A DNA stretch of 64,000 nt from Perkinsus marinus ATCC 50983 (Eukaryota > Perkinsozoa > Perkinsida > Perkinsidae): positions 50,087 through 114,086 of the forward strand of contig NW_003208908.1 in assembly GCF_000006405.1 (NCBI RefSeq). Reading direction: 5' to 3'. Position 1 is the stretch's first letter; every line of letters starts with the position of its first letter. Below are positions 1 to 12,045 of this stretch, one piece after another. The notes below the pieces were generated by a model. The model had not been told where the DNA came from. It made no database searches and was given only the letters and a program-made list of their open reading frames with translations. The position numbers and the translations under genes were made by a program.

Positions 1-300
1 CTGAGCTCGTTATAAACATCGAGCACCACTCCAAAGAAGAAAGGAACCAACAGTAAGGCCAGGAGCACTATGTAACTGCCACGTGACAATCTCGTCATGA
101 AAGATGAGTAGGACTAGACATACACCATGAATATGAGCTTCCCCATCTGGGGCTCTTCGGTGAGAATTCTTTGCATGATGGAATCCGTCGGCCCACGTAC
201 AAGCATGAACAGGAGCGCATAAAGACTACCGCGCATCCAAGTGAACTCGCCCACCTAGTGCGAGAGGATCGGTATCAGTATTAGTAGCGATTGATTACTA

Positions 301-806
301 TTGAGCTCAGTAGAACATGAAAGGGAAGCGCCAGGCCCACAAAGAGGACGATACAGAGTAGCGCTAGTGCGGCCAGCTCGCATCTACCAGACGATTCACG
401 CTGCGCTGGAGACTGGGCATCACATGCAGCGTTCTATGACTCTGACGAAGGGTCTGAAGGCGCTGAATATTGTCATGTACTTGAGTAGCTTGAGCCAGAC
501 AACGAGGATGAGCTGAGCGAAGATGCTGCGGCTGCTCCTCAGAGGTTCGCGGAATATTGAGTATCTGGCTGGGCTCTTGCTCTTTCATATATGGATCGGC
601 TCAGCGGACTGACGGCATGAAAGCTGTTTTTGGCAGTGGAAGGAGTTCAGGCCTTAGACTTGGCTCGCTATCTAACACTGATAGGAACTGCAGGCGCTTC
701 GAGAGGTAGGAAAAGAAGAGGATGATAATGAGGAAGTCGACTATACTCCAGATGTACCTGCTCCGTGTCTATGGTACGAGTGCGCTCGGGAATCTTACTT
801 GAAATA
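301..806 (+). other. Unresolved coding-like stretch, acidic
   Basis: No gene is recognised here. On the plus strand a broken frame around 430-600 reads as an Asp/Glu/Ala-rich segment (for example LEPDNEDELSEDA). A second open piece starts after a likely 3' splice site (ctgcag, about 687) and reads LREVGKEEDDNEEVDYTP before a stop near 806. This looks like two exons of a disordered acidic protein, but neither the start nor the joins could be fixed. The first 300 bases hold nothing I can support. Confidence 0.2.
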
Positions 807-1106
807 GCGGAGGGAGCGCGCCTTGTACAAGTTGGTGACGAAGTACAAAGTAAAGATCAAAAACTGCCCGGTGATGACAATTTGATAGAAGAATACGGAG
901 AGATACTTTCCACCATCGAGCATGACCTACGATGGTAGACGTCTCCGGCCTGACCGCTGCGCCACGCATTACGGGCAGCGAGATCTGATCGATTGGTAAA
1001 GGAGTGTGCTCTTGTTTGACCCCGACCGAACCATCCGGACCGAATCTGTCGCGAACAACATAGATTGTCAAATGAACGATCGTTTTACTCGAATAGTAGC
1101 CTAGTG

Positions 1107-2242
1107 CTAACGATCATATTGGTATTGGGGTTGAGGGTGGACAACTCTATAATGACAGCTCTGGTTGCCATGTCGAGCCACTCCCACTCCTGCAAGTCGT
1201 CGCCCACCTGATGGCGGGGGGCTGAAGATCTCTATGAATCGGAGCGGTCTAACTCGAAAGGCTTGCACGATGTCTTCTGGCAAGTCGAAGGTGTATCCAT
1301 CACCCGTGTACTCGTGTGAGTTTTTCCCTATCATGGGAGCTTTCTGAGTGGTCTCACTCTTGGATCGCCATCTGTTGAGCAGGTTTGGAGCGCGTCAGCA
1401 ATACAAAATTACACATAAGCGTCTTTGGCGCGTTCGGGTGTTCCTATATTGGCTATTTTGAGCTTATATTGGTTACCATGGGACCACGACCCAAAACACA
1501 CCTGTAATGGATTCACATGAGCAAGAGTCACGCGCCACAGAAACCACCGAATGAACAGGGAGAAGGTCGTCCTGAATTGCACAGCCCTTCTGTGGAGTGA
1601 CAGCGACTTGTCGTATTCTAACGGATCCCACTAGAATATTAGTTTTCGTATCCCCGACATAACGAGGCTTGAAAGCGATGGATTCTGATTGAGGAAGATA
1701 CCGCTGAGATGATTATGGTTTGACACACCCTCATTGGGTACGAATAGAGTGGACACATGCTCGGGCCAAACAGGAATGGTGGTACTCTCGAGACCTGAGC
1801 CGAGTCTTGAGTCGTCCTCAACCGTGAACCATACCTGAGAGGTCCGAGTCGAGAGAAGTGCCGTTTGCCAGTGTAGACCCGGATGGAGCCATCTCATTGA
1901 GCCAACCAGCGGGAGGGGTCACGGATGGGGCCAATGACGGGTACTGTTCCATCGAAGATGAAGCATCGTCATCGGCTGATCTACTCTGTAATAGTGCCTA
2001 ACAACTCAGAAAGGCATCTTCGATGGCAAATTCGCTACAGCCTGGACGATGACTAATGACGATGGACATGTCAAATGATGAGCATTTCCCGCGGCTGACC
2101 TGCTGTAAGAGATCCTGCTCGCCGACAACGTTGAAAGCCAGGGGAATAAGGGAGTCTTGGTACCTCCATGAGAGCATATAGTCGTTCGTGAGCTAGCATC
2201 TCTACTACCAGTTCCAGAAGGAACTGATGTCTGTGACTTCAT
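1107..2242 (-). CDS. Hypothetical Ser/Pro-rich protein, partly resolved exons
   Basis: No family is recognised. On the minus strand a piece ending in LANGTSLDSDLS at about 1830 joins in frame, over a 42-nt GT-AG intron (gtatggtt...gctcag), to LESTTIPVWPEHVSTLF and a further stretch down to about 1631. Upstream, 2000-2242 is open in two frames. A separate open exon-like piece at 1107-1334 contains YTFDLPEDIVQAFRVRPLRF. The intron size fits the other genes here, which supports one multi-exon minus-strand gene. The start, the join between 1630 and 1334 and the true end are not resolved. Composition suggests a mostly disordered protein. Confidence 0.33.
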
Positions 2243-3246
2243 CTATTCTACATCCATCACGCTGGCTCTCATCTGAAGTGCACTGTCCCCAGTAAAGCTG
2301 TTGCTGTTGTCGGGATTCGAACTCCAGAGAGGCATCGATGTGGTTGTACCTCCAAAATGACATTTTTCACTGTAGGACTAACCTGTTACATGAATGCGGT
2401 CAGAGAGGTCACAATGGATAGGTAGAATATCATCTCGAGTAACATGAGTTTGAGATTTCTGTACTCTATTGAGCCAGCCTTGTACACGAACCGTACCTAG
2501 TTTGGATCCCGTACTGTACAAGCTCTGCGTTGCCGATATTATCTCAACAACACAGTTCAGCTAGAGCGAGCACAGAATACTCACAGGTATCTTTTCGTAG
2601 TGTTGCCAGAAAATGGTATCACCAAGAAGCTTATTGGTGTCTCGCTCGCGGGTAAATTCATCGTGTCTTGCATGGAAAGGGTTCTCGAGGACCATCACCA
2701 TGTGGAATTACAGTACTAGCATCACGAACGCTCTCAATCTCATACGTCTCAGAGGAAGCCAGTATAGTGTCGACTCACTACGTAACAGCACAAGGTCAAT
2801 AACATTAGTTGATTATATACGTCTCGCCATCACTGAACCTCGATACAAGTATGCACCATGTAGCTGCCGCCGGGCTTGCTATATAGGTCAGAGTATATCT
2901 ATACTAATGTGCGAAGAGAGCGACATCGCCTATGGACCCTCTAATAGCGTAGTATTAGTAGAGACCCCAAACCCGAATTGATGATCACGCTCAGTTTAAA
3001 CTAAACGCTTCACAAACCATCACGTGAGCCTCTTGGCCGATTCAATAGGGACCACAACGAGCGACTTTACCGAACGCTCGTGTATCTCGTTGTGCAACGC
3101 TTTAGTGATGAACACGCCTTCTACAAGCGTCATTCACTTCAAACACAAGCCGAATATATTGCTGTATCATAACGGGAATATAGATAGCAATAATAACCAT
3201 ATACAGTGCACGAACAGCATCGACCTCTTCTCGGGCCTTGGTGAGC
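2243..3246. other. Stretch without a supported gene
   Basis: A plus-strand open frame at 2613-2981 has no family likeness, and the minus strand is broken by many stops. A tRNA T-loop-like string on the minus strand near 2317 does not fold into a tRNA. It is probably intergenic DNA downstream of the phosphatase gene. Confidence 0.3.
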
Positions 3247-4476
3247 TCAGAGGAAGTAGTCCGGTAGTTTTCGGGCAATATCAGGCGAAGACTGCTCACG
3301 GGGGGCCGGATCAAATTGCAGGAAAGTGTACCTGAACTCATCGAGTAAATATCGTCATTTCTCTATGTGGGTTGATATACTTAAGATTCTCGTCAATCTC
3401 CATGATGGCTGCCTGGTTGCCACATCGGTAACAATAGTTTGGTGCCGAGAAGATGGTCACCACATTCCGGTCGTGACACCAATTGTAGCCTTCCATGACC
3501 AGCTGGTGTGCTCGGGCGATCAACTTCAAACCGTTGGCGTGGTTGAACTGTTCTGAGATATCCTGCCCAAAGGTGTACCTAATATCAATGAACTCCACCG
3601 GAAAGATCCATGATAACATACCCAGCGCCTCTCGGACTGATTCCCCATCCGCAGCGTTCGTCAGGATCGGACCAGAGCAGGTCACACATGGCGCCCTCAT
3701 GAGGAACCTCTTGCACACGATCCTGCCACAATGATGATACAGCTAGTCCAACAGACGACAAGCAGTGACTACCAGTTGGCGAACATGGTCCAACAGGTCG
3801 ATAGAAGGCGAGAGGCCGCCGTGTTGACAGAAGATCTGATTCTCTATCAATGCTGTGAGGGGGAGGTAATCAAAGGTGTCTGTGAAGTACTTCCACACAT
3901 TTGGATTCGAGTACTTCCGCAAACATTCATCATAAAAACCATAAACCTGCAAGCTGCCACTTTTCACGTACCAAGTGGTGCGAACTCTACTTGTGTGATT
4001 TGCCTCGTCTCATGGTTGCCACGCAGAAGGGTGATACGATCCTTAAAGCGGACCTTATACAAGAACATCAGCGCCGCGGTCTCCAGAGAATAATATCTGA
4101 GTAACCATCACAGTTTTCCACACTCGTTACGAACAAATTGCATCTACCCTCGATCCACGTAATCACCCAAAAATAAATAGTTAGTTTCTGGAGGTTTCCC
4201 GCCGATTCTGAAGAGCTCTTTGAGGTCCAAAAATTGCCCATGAATGTCTCCACAGACTGTGACAGGGCATCGGACCGGCTGAACATTAGACTCTTCCTGA
4301 AAGCTATCAATTAAACGATATGAAAAGAACGCGACCGTTCCCTCTACCTGCAACAACTCTCGAACCCTCTCGCACAGATTCTTGCATTCGGCCTCTGTGA
4401 GAAGACCCATGTTGGTAACACGCTCTATTTGCTCGTCCAACGATGCGACTTCATCGTCGCTCAGGACTTTAGTCAT
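3247..4476 (-). CDS. PP2Ac: Serine/threonine protein phosphatase 2A catalytic subunit
   Basis: Catalytic subunit of PP2A, the metal-dependent phosphatase that acts with scaffold and regulatory subunits in cytosol and nucleus. Six exons are separated by five GT-AG introns of about 43-51 nt (for example 4097-4147 and 3332-3380). The spliced frame shows the family motifs in order: [24 protein letters not shown](T)[19 protein letters not shown], the loop [30 protein letters not shown] and [11 protein letters not shown]. It ends in LPDYFL, the conserved tail whose last Leu is carboxymethylated and whose Tyr is phosphorylated in known PP2A. The start at 4476 gives [10 protein letters not shown]. 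Length and motifs are complete, so it looks functional. PP4 or PP6 is less likely because of the PDYFL end. Confidence 0.95.
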
Positions 4477-6549
4477 CTTACTGTTTCAATGAGCCAAGCG
4501 CTTGATGATACACTCGCTGCTGTGCCAAAGACAACAGGAATGGGAGAAATCACTCTGAGCACCAATACCATAAAATCCTCGCAAAACTACACGCAACACA
4601 AGCAGACGAGACGTGCCATGAGAAAAGGTATGATCTCATGTGACGGAGGGCACTCAGATGGTTCCAACAGAAATACTCAAGAGCTTGATGTCTTCCACAG
4701 AGGCACATGACTCGACAGGAGCTTCCGGAGGGCTAAAGGTAATAGGTAGCATCACTAGAAGCATGATCAGTCAGAAGCTAACGCAGAGAAAACCTGACAC
4801 GTAGTAGTCCTCAATCGTATTGTGTGCGAGTACGAAAGCAATATACAGGAGAATTTCAAAAACACCTTCATCAGGGTTAGAACCCACGACCATTCGCTTG
4901 TATATTGCAACATCAGTACTCAGGTCAATGCAACCATCACTATATAGAGCAAGATAAGCTTTCTCTATAAACCCGTATTCCCTAACAGAGGCACTGATGT
5001 ACTGGCCGAGACTCCAAACGCTCGAGTAGCATACTATTGATCGAAAGATACCTACGAAGAAGTACTCAGACAGAACGCGACGATTGTTGTTGCATTTTGC
5101 GGCGGAGCGATGGTCCAATTCGAGGAATATTTGGTATCGTTAAGAAGTGTGGTTCTCTTCAATGATTTCTCCAGCTAATGCGAAGAGATCCAGAGAGCCC
5201 CGTTCGGTGCCGATGCTAGTCCGGCAGTTAAAAGTAAGATACAGCGTAATCGAAAACAAGAGTCCCGCCCTCCTTAGTTTCTCAGCGCTTACAAATAGTA
5301 TGGTTAAGCACTCAGTGATCTCTCTCCAGTGTTAGCTGGATCGCTCCTATACGCTCCCTCATCGCTGAGCTATAGAGATACGCAGGGAATCGTATATATA
5401 GAAATCTGCTGGCAAATTCTGATATAATACATGTTCAGATATTTCTACGCGACACCCCACGACCGTACCACCATGCTCAGCAATCTTGCAGGTCTTCGTT
5501 GAGTTGGTCTCCTTTTCTCTCTTACGACCAATACGAATGCCAGTAGGAACGAAGCCGACATAGGACAGAGAGATGATACGTCGGGAATAAGTATTACCAC
5601 GCCGATCGCAGGGGCACACTAGTGGAGAATCTACCTATCTGGAATAGTGATGAGGATGAGAGCCAAGTTTAACGACGGGAGGAAACCCTAAAATGTCGTA
5701 GTACTCGAGACTTAGCACATCTGATGACAGAATATTGAAAAGATACGTTACCTACCAACTGTGATGCCGTTACCAAGCTCAACTTCTCGAACCGGCTCGG
5801 CCCCGCCCTTCAACCTAGTTCTATGTTTGACGTCGTGTATAATCAACGACGTGATCAGTCATCCAAATGCAATACTGATATCGATCGCTTTTGAACGTGG
5901 TTTTCACACATCGCTAGCTTAGCGTTCGAAAGAGGCCGTAGTGACAGATCCAACGAGATGATCCATGCGTATTATTACCCCGATGGTGAGACTGCTGAGG
6001 ATCGGTTTGGACCTCCATAGTTTCAGTGCATGTGTGTGAGTTTGTGTTGTCAGAAATTATTGGTCCTGAACATACAAAAGCCGCTCCCTGTATGGCGAGA
6101 AAGCTCAACAGCTGCTCCCCCCGACCACAGCAAAGACAAGGGGAAGAACGTATCATCGATTCCACAAACGTTAAAATACAATAACAACTCCGGTATGCAT
6201 GGTGCCGTAAGATACCACATCGTGGAAGCTGGTAAACCCCGTGCATGAAGTGGTGCGCACGAGTTAGATAAATCGATCACAAAGGCGCGCGCGAAAAACG
6301 TTGTCACCCCAACTTGAGTGGGTGCACCGGAACTCTTTACTGGGTACGCGGGTATGAGCAACTTGAACACTATAAACTGAGTCTTATTATTATGAATATC
6401 TGGTCTAGTCGTGCTGAATCTATCTAAGTTGGTCCGGCAAGAGGGTCATAGGCTACTAACACTTGTGAGCCCAGAAATTAAAGTCGACATAGTCGAGGGT
6501 ATGAACAGGAATGCTGCTGTTGAGGAAGTTACTGAGGTTACCAATCAAC
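4477..6549. other. Stretch without a recognised gene
   Basis: Several open frames occur: minus 4771-5118, 115 residues with hydrophobic parts; minus 5359-5619, containing GIRIGRKREKETNSTK; and minus 5914-6370. None shows a family motif and I could not join them over short introns into a convincing gene. One or more fast-evolving or lineage-specific genes may be hidden here. Confidence 0.3.
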
Positions 6550-7640
6550 ATGTCTGCAACCGCTGGATTGGGGGCTCTCTTCGCCAAAAAGAAGAAGAAG
6601 GTAAAGTCGTTGAATATGACGGCTAAAATGAAGGAGGAGGCCAAAGTGGAGGAGACCAACGAGGAGACCACTGAGGAGCACAGTCTTGAGGTAGGGCCAG
6701 GTTCATGATGGTGATCATTATCGCTCTGAATATGCATTGATAGGACAACTTCACCGCAATAGTGAGCGGAGCTGAACCTCTGGTGAAAACCGAGACCAAG
6801 ATTGTCAAGACGGATCTCATAGTGAAGGAGGATGAGGCAGATGCCACTGAGCAGCAGCCTGAGCCTGTTGAATCTAGTGAGGGTAACGTGGGTGGTTTGG
6901 TCAGTAGTTTGCCTCGTTCATTTGTCTCACACGTAGCGATGAAGAAAGGCTGGAGTAAGACGCCTGCTGAAGTCACCGCTGAGGTAGAGGAAGAAGAGAA
7001 GAAACACGAGATTGAGGAGGCTGAGAGGTACTCGGTGGAGCTTGGCGGTTTCCAGTAGTAGATGATGATGGTGTCTCAGGCTTGCTGCGAAGAAGGAAGA
7101 GGAAGCAGCCAAGCCCAAGGTCTATGTCCCTGCCTATTTGCAGAAGATGGTACTGCTTTGTATGGGAGGCACATTGTTTTGTCAGCGTGTGTGGTGATTG
7201 TGTCAGCGCGATCAAAAGAAGGCCCAGGAGGCGAAGGAGCGCATCAGAGATGAAGGCTTGACGCCAGCTCAGATGATGGAGTTGGAGAGGAAGAAGAAGT
7301 TGGCTCAACAGGAAGCCGAGAAGAAACAGGCTAAGAAACAGGTAATAGGGGGAAGAATAAATGTATGTTCCGATCTGGGTTCGTCAGGCAGCGGCTGCTA
7401 GTGCTGCCAGTGAGGAGAAGAAGAGGCAAGAACGTGAGGAGGCTCAACGTCGTAAGGCTGAGCTGAAGGAACAAGTCAAGAAGGCTATGGCTGCTGGTAC
7501 GTGCCACTCAGTGTCTTTGATGCTTCCGTCCTATTCGATTCTCGTTGCTTTCAGAGGTTTCATCCAAACAAAGCACGCCTGAGGTCACTGCTAGTAAGGC
7601 TGACGGCAGCGCTCCTTATGAACAGCTCATCGCTAAGTAA
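6550..7640 (+). CDS. Lys/Glu-rich coiled-coil protein, CDV3-like N terminus
   Basis: A highly charged protein with no catalytic motif. Six exons join in frame over short GT-AG introns: likely 6701-6762, 7028-7079, one after YLQKM, one after AEKKQAKKQ, and one after KKAMAAG. The N terminus LGALFAKKKKKVKSLN recalls the FFAK-(K)n start of CDV3 proteins, and GWSKTPAEVTAEVEEEEK recalls their Trp motif, but the match is loose. The middle has KVYVPAYLQKM. The C-terminal half is a long basic/acidic helix (QKKAQEAKERI, ERKKKLAQQEAEKKQAKK, RQEREEAQRRKAELKEQ) likely to form a coiled coil. It ends in PYEQLIAK. The start at 6550 is the first Met in frame with the poly-Lys motif. Function unknown; cytosolic RNA or protein binding is a guess. 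Confidence 0.7.
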
Positions 7641-8846
7641 CGATTCTCTCGTCAGTGTTGTGTCCAGCTTTGGCCCATTAGGTACAATTGCAGAGAGCGA
7701 AGACCGGTGAGGCCTCATGCTGAGTTGGATCCCTGCTTCCTACCTCCTCTGCAGAATACAGCGTAGGCCTCTCTTCTCACAGTTTCTAGACGATTCTTCA
7801 TTGTACACACTTCGCTACTGTTGCCTCCTTCACTTATCGACGTATCTGTGACTTGTGTAGTGTGTTGAACTTTAGTTATTGTGTCAATTACACCAGTCTA
7901 TCGGCTGTCCCCTTTTACCAACTATCTGTCATAGTTGGGCTCAGCTTTATTTTTGTACGCGTCGCGATTACGTGAGCCTCACGTCGTGAAAGTTTGTCAT
8001 GTTGTGCTCGCTAGTGGAGACAATCTCAGCCCTATTTGTCTTATAGCTCGCTGCTTGCTTCTATATCAGTGTTTGGATCAGACTGGGAACCAGGGGTCGT
8101 TGCAAAACTGACTATAGTAAACCACCATATCGCCATTGATGATGCCCGAATTACTAACGGCTGGAAGTAGCGAACTCAGTTCCTAGATGATGATGGCATT
8201 CTGAAAGGCTTGCCGGATTCCCGGACGGGAATGACTATTGTGCTCTGCAGGTGTCAAGAACCGGTGATGAGAGCTTCATACTGTGTTGTCACTGTGCTTA
8301 CTCGACTTGCCTTTGACTGTGCTTGGCCTCCAATGAAAACAGTATGCACAGTGCTTGGTGCAGTTGGTGTCTTTGGCCACGGTGGAGACAGAGCATCCCT
8401 GTAGTCTTCAATTATGATGTTGGTGCTATCAGCGCTGACACAGTGCTCGCTTGTGACTATCAAGTCTGCTGTTAAGGAAATCTTGGCATGTCTATTTTCG
8501 AGTCGGAGTTCTTTATATCCGCGAGTGATGGGGGTGTCATCAGTGGCGCTATGGGAGGCTCCCATGGCGAGGTCATCATGCCTGGTGCAACTTCAATGAG
8601 ATTGGAACTATTCTCAGATGTGGGAATTCAGAGAGTCAGGTCTTCTGTAACTCGTAATGATGACGTTGAATAGCAGTGATCAGCGCGGGTGTAAGTCATT
8701 AGCACGCGTCGGCTTGTCTCAGTTCTTGATGAGGAGACAATGTTTGTGTCGCGCGTGCTAATTTGGTGACCCCTTTCGGGTGTGGCAATCTAGCCAGAGG
8801 ACTCACCGCGGTTCTCAGAGGTTTATTTTTTTTCTGTCCCCCCAGA
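7641..8846. other. Intergenic stretch, no supported gene
   Basis: Plus- and minus-strand open frames of 60-103 residues overlap at 8210-8673 without family likeness. A two-part inverted repeat lies at 8698-8762 (listed separately). Just before the next gene a long T/C run ends in cag at 8844-8845, directly before the start codon. Confidence 0.4.
8698..8762. repeat. Two-stem inverted repeat (hairpin)
   Basis: The arms ATTAGCACGCG (8698-8708) and CGCGTGCTAAT (8752-8762) are perfectly complementary over 11 bases. Inside them TTGTCTC (8714-8720) pairs with GAGACAA (8734-8740). It lies about 85 bases upstream of the enoyl-CoA hydratase start. It could be a cruciform, a mobile-element remnant or an RNA structure. 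Confidence 0.6.
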
Positions 8847-11825
8847 ATGTTATCATTCACTCAAGTCGCTAAGTGCTTTGTGCCAAGGGTCAGTGTCCTC
8901 GGGGCTTTCCATCGCAGCTTCGCTTCTTACGCGGGATACAAGAACATTTTGGTCGACGTTGATGCCCAGAAAGGGACAGCTTTGGTGACGTAATAGAAGT
9001 TGGGAAAGCTCTTCGTGAGTTAGCTGTATTTCTCGACTAGATTGAACCGTCCAAAGTCCCTCAACGCTCTATGTGACGACCTCATGAAGGAGCTGAGTTC
9101 CGCCACCAACGCGCTTGACAAAGATGATGCCATCCATGCTATCGTCATCACTGGAGCTGGAGAAAAAGCGTTCGCTGCTGGTGCTGATATCAAGGAGATG
9201 AATAGTCGACAAACTATGGCTGAGGTTTACAAGCAGAACATGCTCGCCTTTTGGCAGGATCTAGCTAATGTCAAAAAACCAGTCATTGCAGCCGTGAACG
9301 GCTATGCTTTGGGTGGAGGCTGCGAGCTAGCCATGATGTGTGATATTGCTCTTGCGAGTGAGAAGGCGGTATTCGCACAACCAGAGGTGAGTCTTCTGTC
9401 ATATTTGTAGTTAGGACCCGATATTTGCAGGTCACATTGGGTACTATACCCGGTGCGGGTGGTAGTCAACGTTTGACTCGTGTGGTCGGGAAGAGCTTAG
9501 CTATGGAACTTTGTTTAACTGGCAGACACATGCCGGCAGAAGAAGCGCTTAGGAGAGGCCTCGTATCGCACGTACGTTCTGAGCCCTTTCGAAAAATGGC
9601 AAGTCGAGAGCAATTCGCAATCCATCTGAGCCTCAGGTCTATGCTTCGGAGGAGCTCGTTCCCAAAGCGCTCGAGATGGCCGAAAAAATAGCCTCCTTCT
9701 CAGCTCCTGCTATCGCGATGACGAAGGAAGCAGTTAACCGCGCTTATGAGACAACACTCGCGGAGGGACTGAGGTGAGTACAGTTCGCGATGTCCACGAC
9801 CGACGTTCGGTCTAGTTCTGGGCGGAGGAGTTTTGGCTTCTCGCTGCCGAAGTTTTGCTGACCTAGGACTCAGTCAAATCATGGAGTTCATGATCATACT
9901 AGGAGTTGATTATCCCTTATGACAGTCATACATGTATCTCCATGTATCATAACCTGTAGTTCGTGCTACGAGCAGCTCGTAGCACGTCACCGGCTCGTAA
10001 CCGGAGCTGCTCCGGTATCATCCGCAGACTTAGGTCGCAGTGGGGCCGCAGCATAGCTTGGTCTGGTTGGTTCGTCAGATGCACAGGCTCCGATCTGGAG
10101 TTCGTGATACCACCTCATGAGCCTATCCCATTGGGGTGCCCAATTTGGGGGTCGATGTTAGCCATTGAAATTCGTGATGAGTGCTTCTCTGCCCGAAGAT
10201 GGCTTATTCATCCTCGGGCATGCATGGTGAGCATCCCTAGATAGGGAAGTATCACGGCCGAGATGACGTTGCGGCCACATCATTGAACCTGATGGTCTAG
10301 ATCATTCTGCACCTCGAATATGGATTATCCAGTGTTGGCGTCCAAAATGGATACCAAAAACTTGTGGTTCTGATAGTACTATTTCTCCCCGAGTCATGCT
10401 CGCATTGTCAAGGTTTGTCTACGCCTACAGAGAGTGGCCGAGATAGGCGTATGACCAAGATTAGTAGGATAGTACTATTCTACTAATTAGTATAAGTAGG
10501 ATACTCAGAGTATCCTACTAATACTAGAGTATCATACTCTATTTGATGAACAGTTGTAGACTATTCACAATCGAAGGTCTACCGCCGAGGGTATCTGTAT
10601 CATTATTCGTTATGTGCTATGATTTGACCCTTTTCTACGATTTGATCCTCGACGACCTCATCGGATGTGATCAAGATGCTTCCAGTAACACCCTCACGTA
10701 GCCAACGAGCGACTCTCGAGTCTGGCGACCTTACGTATGGCTGATGATCTCGATCATCTTACTCTTGCTGGCCATTATGCTCGCGGTGGAAATATCAAGG
10801 ACTCTTTTTGAGGGGATAACACGGATCGGGAGTCTTAACCTCACGCGTCATCACGTTTGATCAATATGTGAACTCCACACCGTGGAGCAGGTCGCTACGA
10901 CGATCATCAAATGCATAGATACATCCCAATTCAAGGACGAATCTGTTGATCTGTTGTCTGGCTATAGACATCTTTCGCCGTAAGGTCTGGGCCTCCAACG
11001 TCGAGCTTGGTACGGTTATTCCTAGTGAATACATTCCAGGGAGAGTCACGGAACGAAGAATGCCGCTGAGTCATTTCACAGCCCAGTGAAGAAACTATTC
11101 GGGCACAGTGACCCGAACATACAGCGTCCCTCAGATTTCTATGTATCTTACCGTCAAGACGACGCGGATAATACTTATCATCCAGAGACCCCCGACAAGG
11201 GTCTTTTCAGACATTGGTCTGATGTGCATGACAGAATCGGTCGCACATACTCTGTTTACAATGTCTTCAAGCTCGTGCGGAAGGCATGATTAGCAATCAC
11301 TGGACATATTCCAGGAATGTCTAAGTATGTCATCACTCGCCTCAACCAAGTTTGTTATTCTATTATCCAGGTGTAATTGAATGGTGACAATGCTACATTG
11401 TGATGTTGGAGTTGCGAGATGGGGGCTCTTTCATGGGGGCTTGAGGGAATCATTGCCCATGATTCATTGGCTTGCGCAGCGCAATCTAGCCGAGCAGCGC
11501 CTCAAGTCTTGTGGTGTTTAGCCTGATTCTTCACTTCCGGGCAATGAGACTCGTTATTGACGAAATAGACAACGCCGCATTGCCAATGCGTCATCGGGAG
11601 CATTCGAGCTGGCACAATTGATAATTCGTGATAGCCTACCACGAACTGTCAACTGTGATCAATTGATTATTGATACCTATGACTGATAGATATCGTACAG
11701 TTCCTTTCGGTTTTTTGATCAGATTCGAACGAAATATGTTCCACGCAACCTGGGCCTTGGAGGACCGCAAAGAAGGCATGACCGCTTTCGTTGAGAAACG
11801 CCAAGCACAGTGGAAGAATCAGTGA
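8847..11825 (+). CDS. ECHS1: Mitochondrial short-chain enoyl-CoA hydratase
   Basis: Crotonase-fold hydratase that adds water to 2-enoyl-CoAs in fatty acid beta-oxidation and in valine/isoleucine breakdown. Five exons: 8847-8989, 9041-9386, 9431-9571, 9637-9773 and 11723-11825, with GT-AG introns of 51, 44, 65 and 1949 nt. The N terminus ([21 protein letters not shown]) is basic, hydroxylated and free of acids, as in mitochondrial presequences. Family motifs are [46 protein letters not shown] and [14 protein letters not shown]. The two catalytic Glu (in GGGCELA and QPEVTLG) are both present. The last exon reads [15 protein letters not shown] and EKRQAQW, the normal C terminus. The 1.95-kb intron is odd among introns of ~45 nt. 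A T/C-rich tract and cag directly before the ATG look like a trans-splice acceptor. Confidence 0.93.
9962..10016. repeat. Tandem pair of perfect hairpins
   Basis: CGTGCTACGAG (9962-9972) pairs with CTCGTAGCACG (9976-9986) around a 3-nt loop. ACCGGAGC (10000-10007) pairs with GCTCCGGT (10009-10016) around one base. They lie in the long hydratase intron. Confidence 0.75.
10495..10519. repeat. Near-perfect 25-bp palindrome
   Basis: AGTAGGATACTC and GAGTATCCTACT flank a single A. AT-rich sequence with more short palindromes (for example atagtactat) lies just upstream. It is inside the 1.95-kb hydratase intron. Confidence 0.75.
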
Positions 11826-12045
11826 TTGCCAGTTTCGTGTTCGCACATCTATGACCTGTTTCAATATCGCCGATAACGATTAGCCATAGACTCTATGGCA
11901 TTGAGGTGTTGTGCATTTCAATCGTACTAAAGAATGGTTCTCCTGTAAACGTCTCTAGCGTGGCGGCAATCCCGTTGACGATTTGACAATACTCGTTAGC
12001 TCTTGTTTTTCGAGTTTCAGAGTTTGAGTCCCGGTTGCCATTTAT

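Larger units (their letters stand above)
9774..11722. other. 1949-bp intron with clustered hairpins
   Basis: Bounded by a good donor (gtgagtac) and acceptor (tttgatcag) between two well-matched hydratase exons, so it is read as a true intron. It contains perfect inverted repeats at 9962-9986, 10000-10016 and 10495-10519. Open pieces include plus 11086-11289 (67 residues, with [11 protein letters not shown]) and minus 10861-11049, neither with a recognised domain. A degraded mobile element or an embedded unknown gene would both fit. Confidence 0.6.

Noticed and set aside
8210-8673. Cys/His-rich piece (CCHCAYSTC) as a zinc-finger exon
   Set aside because: Only two or three Cys pairs in a broken frame; no consistent exon structure.
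10861-11289. Open frames in the hydratase intron as a possible retroelement
   Set aside because: No reverse transcriptase, integrase, protease or capsid motif could be seen, so no such element is called.
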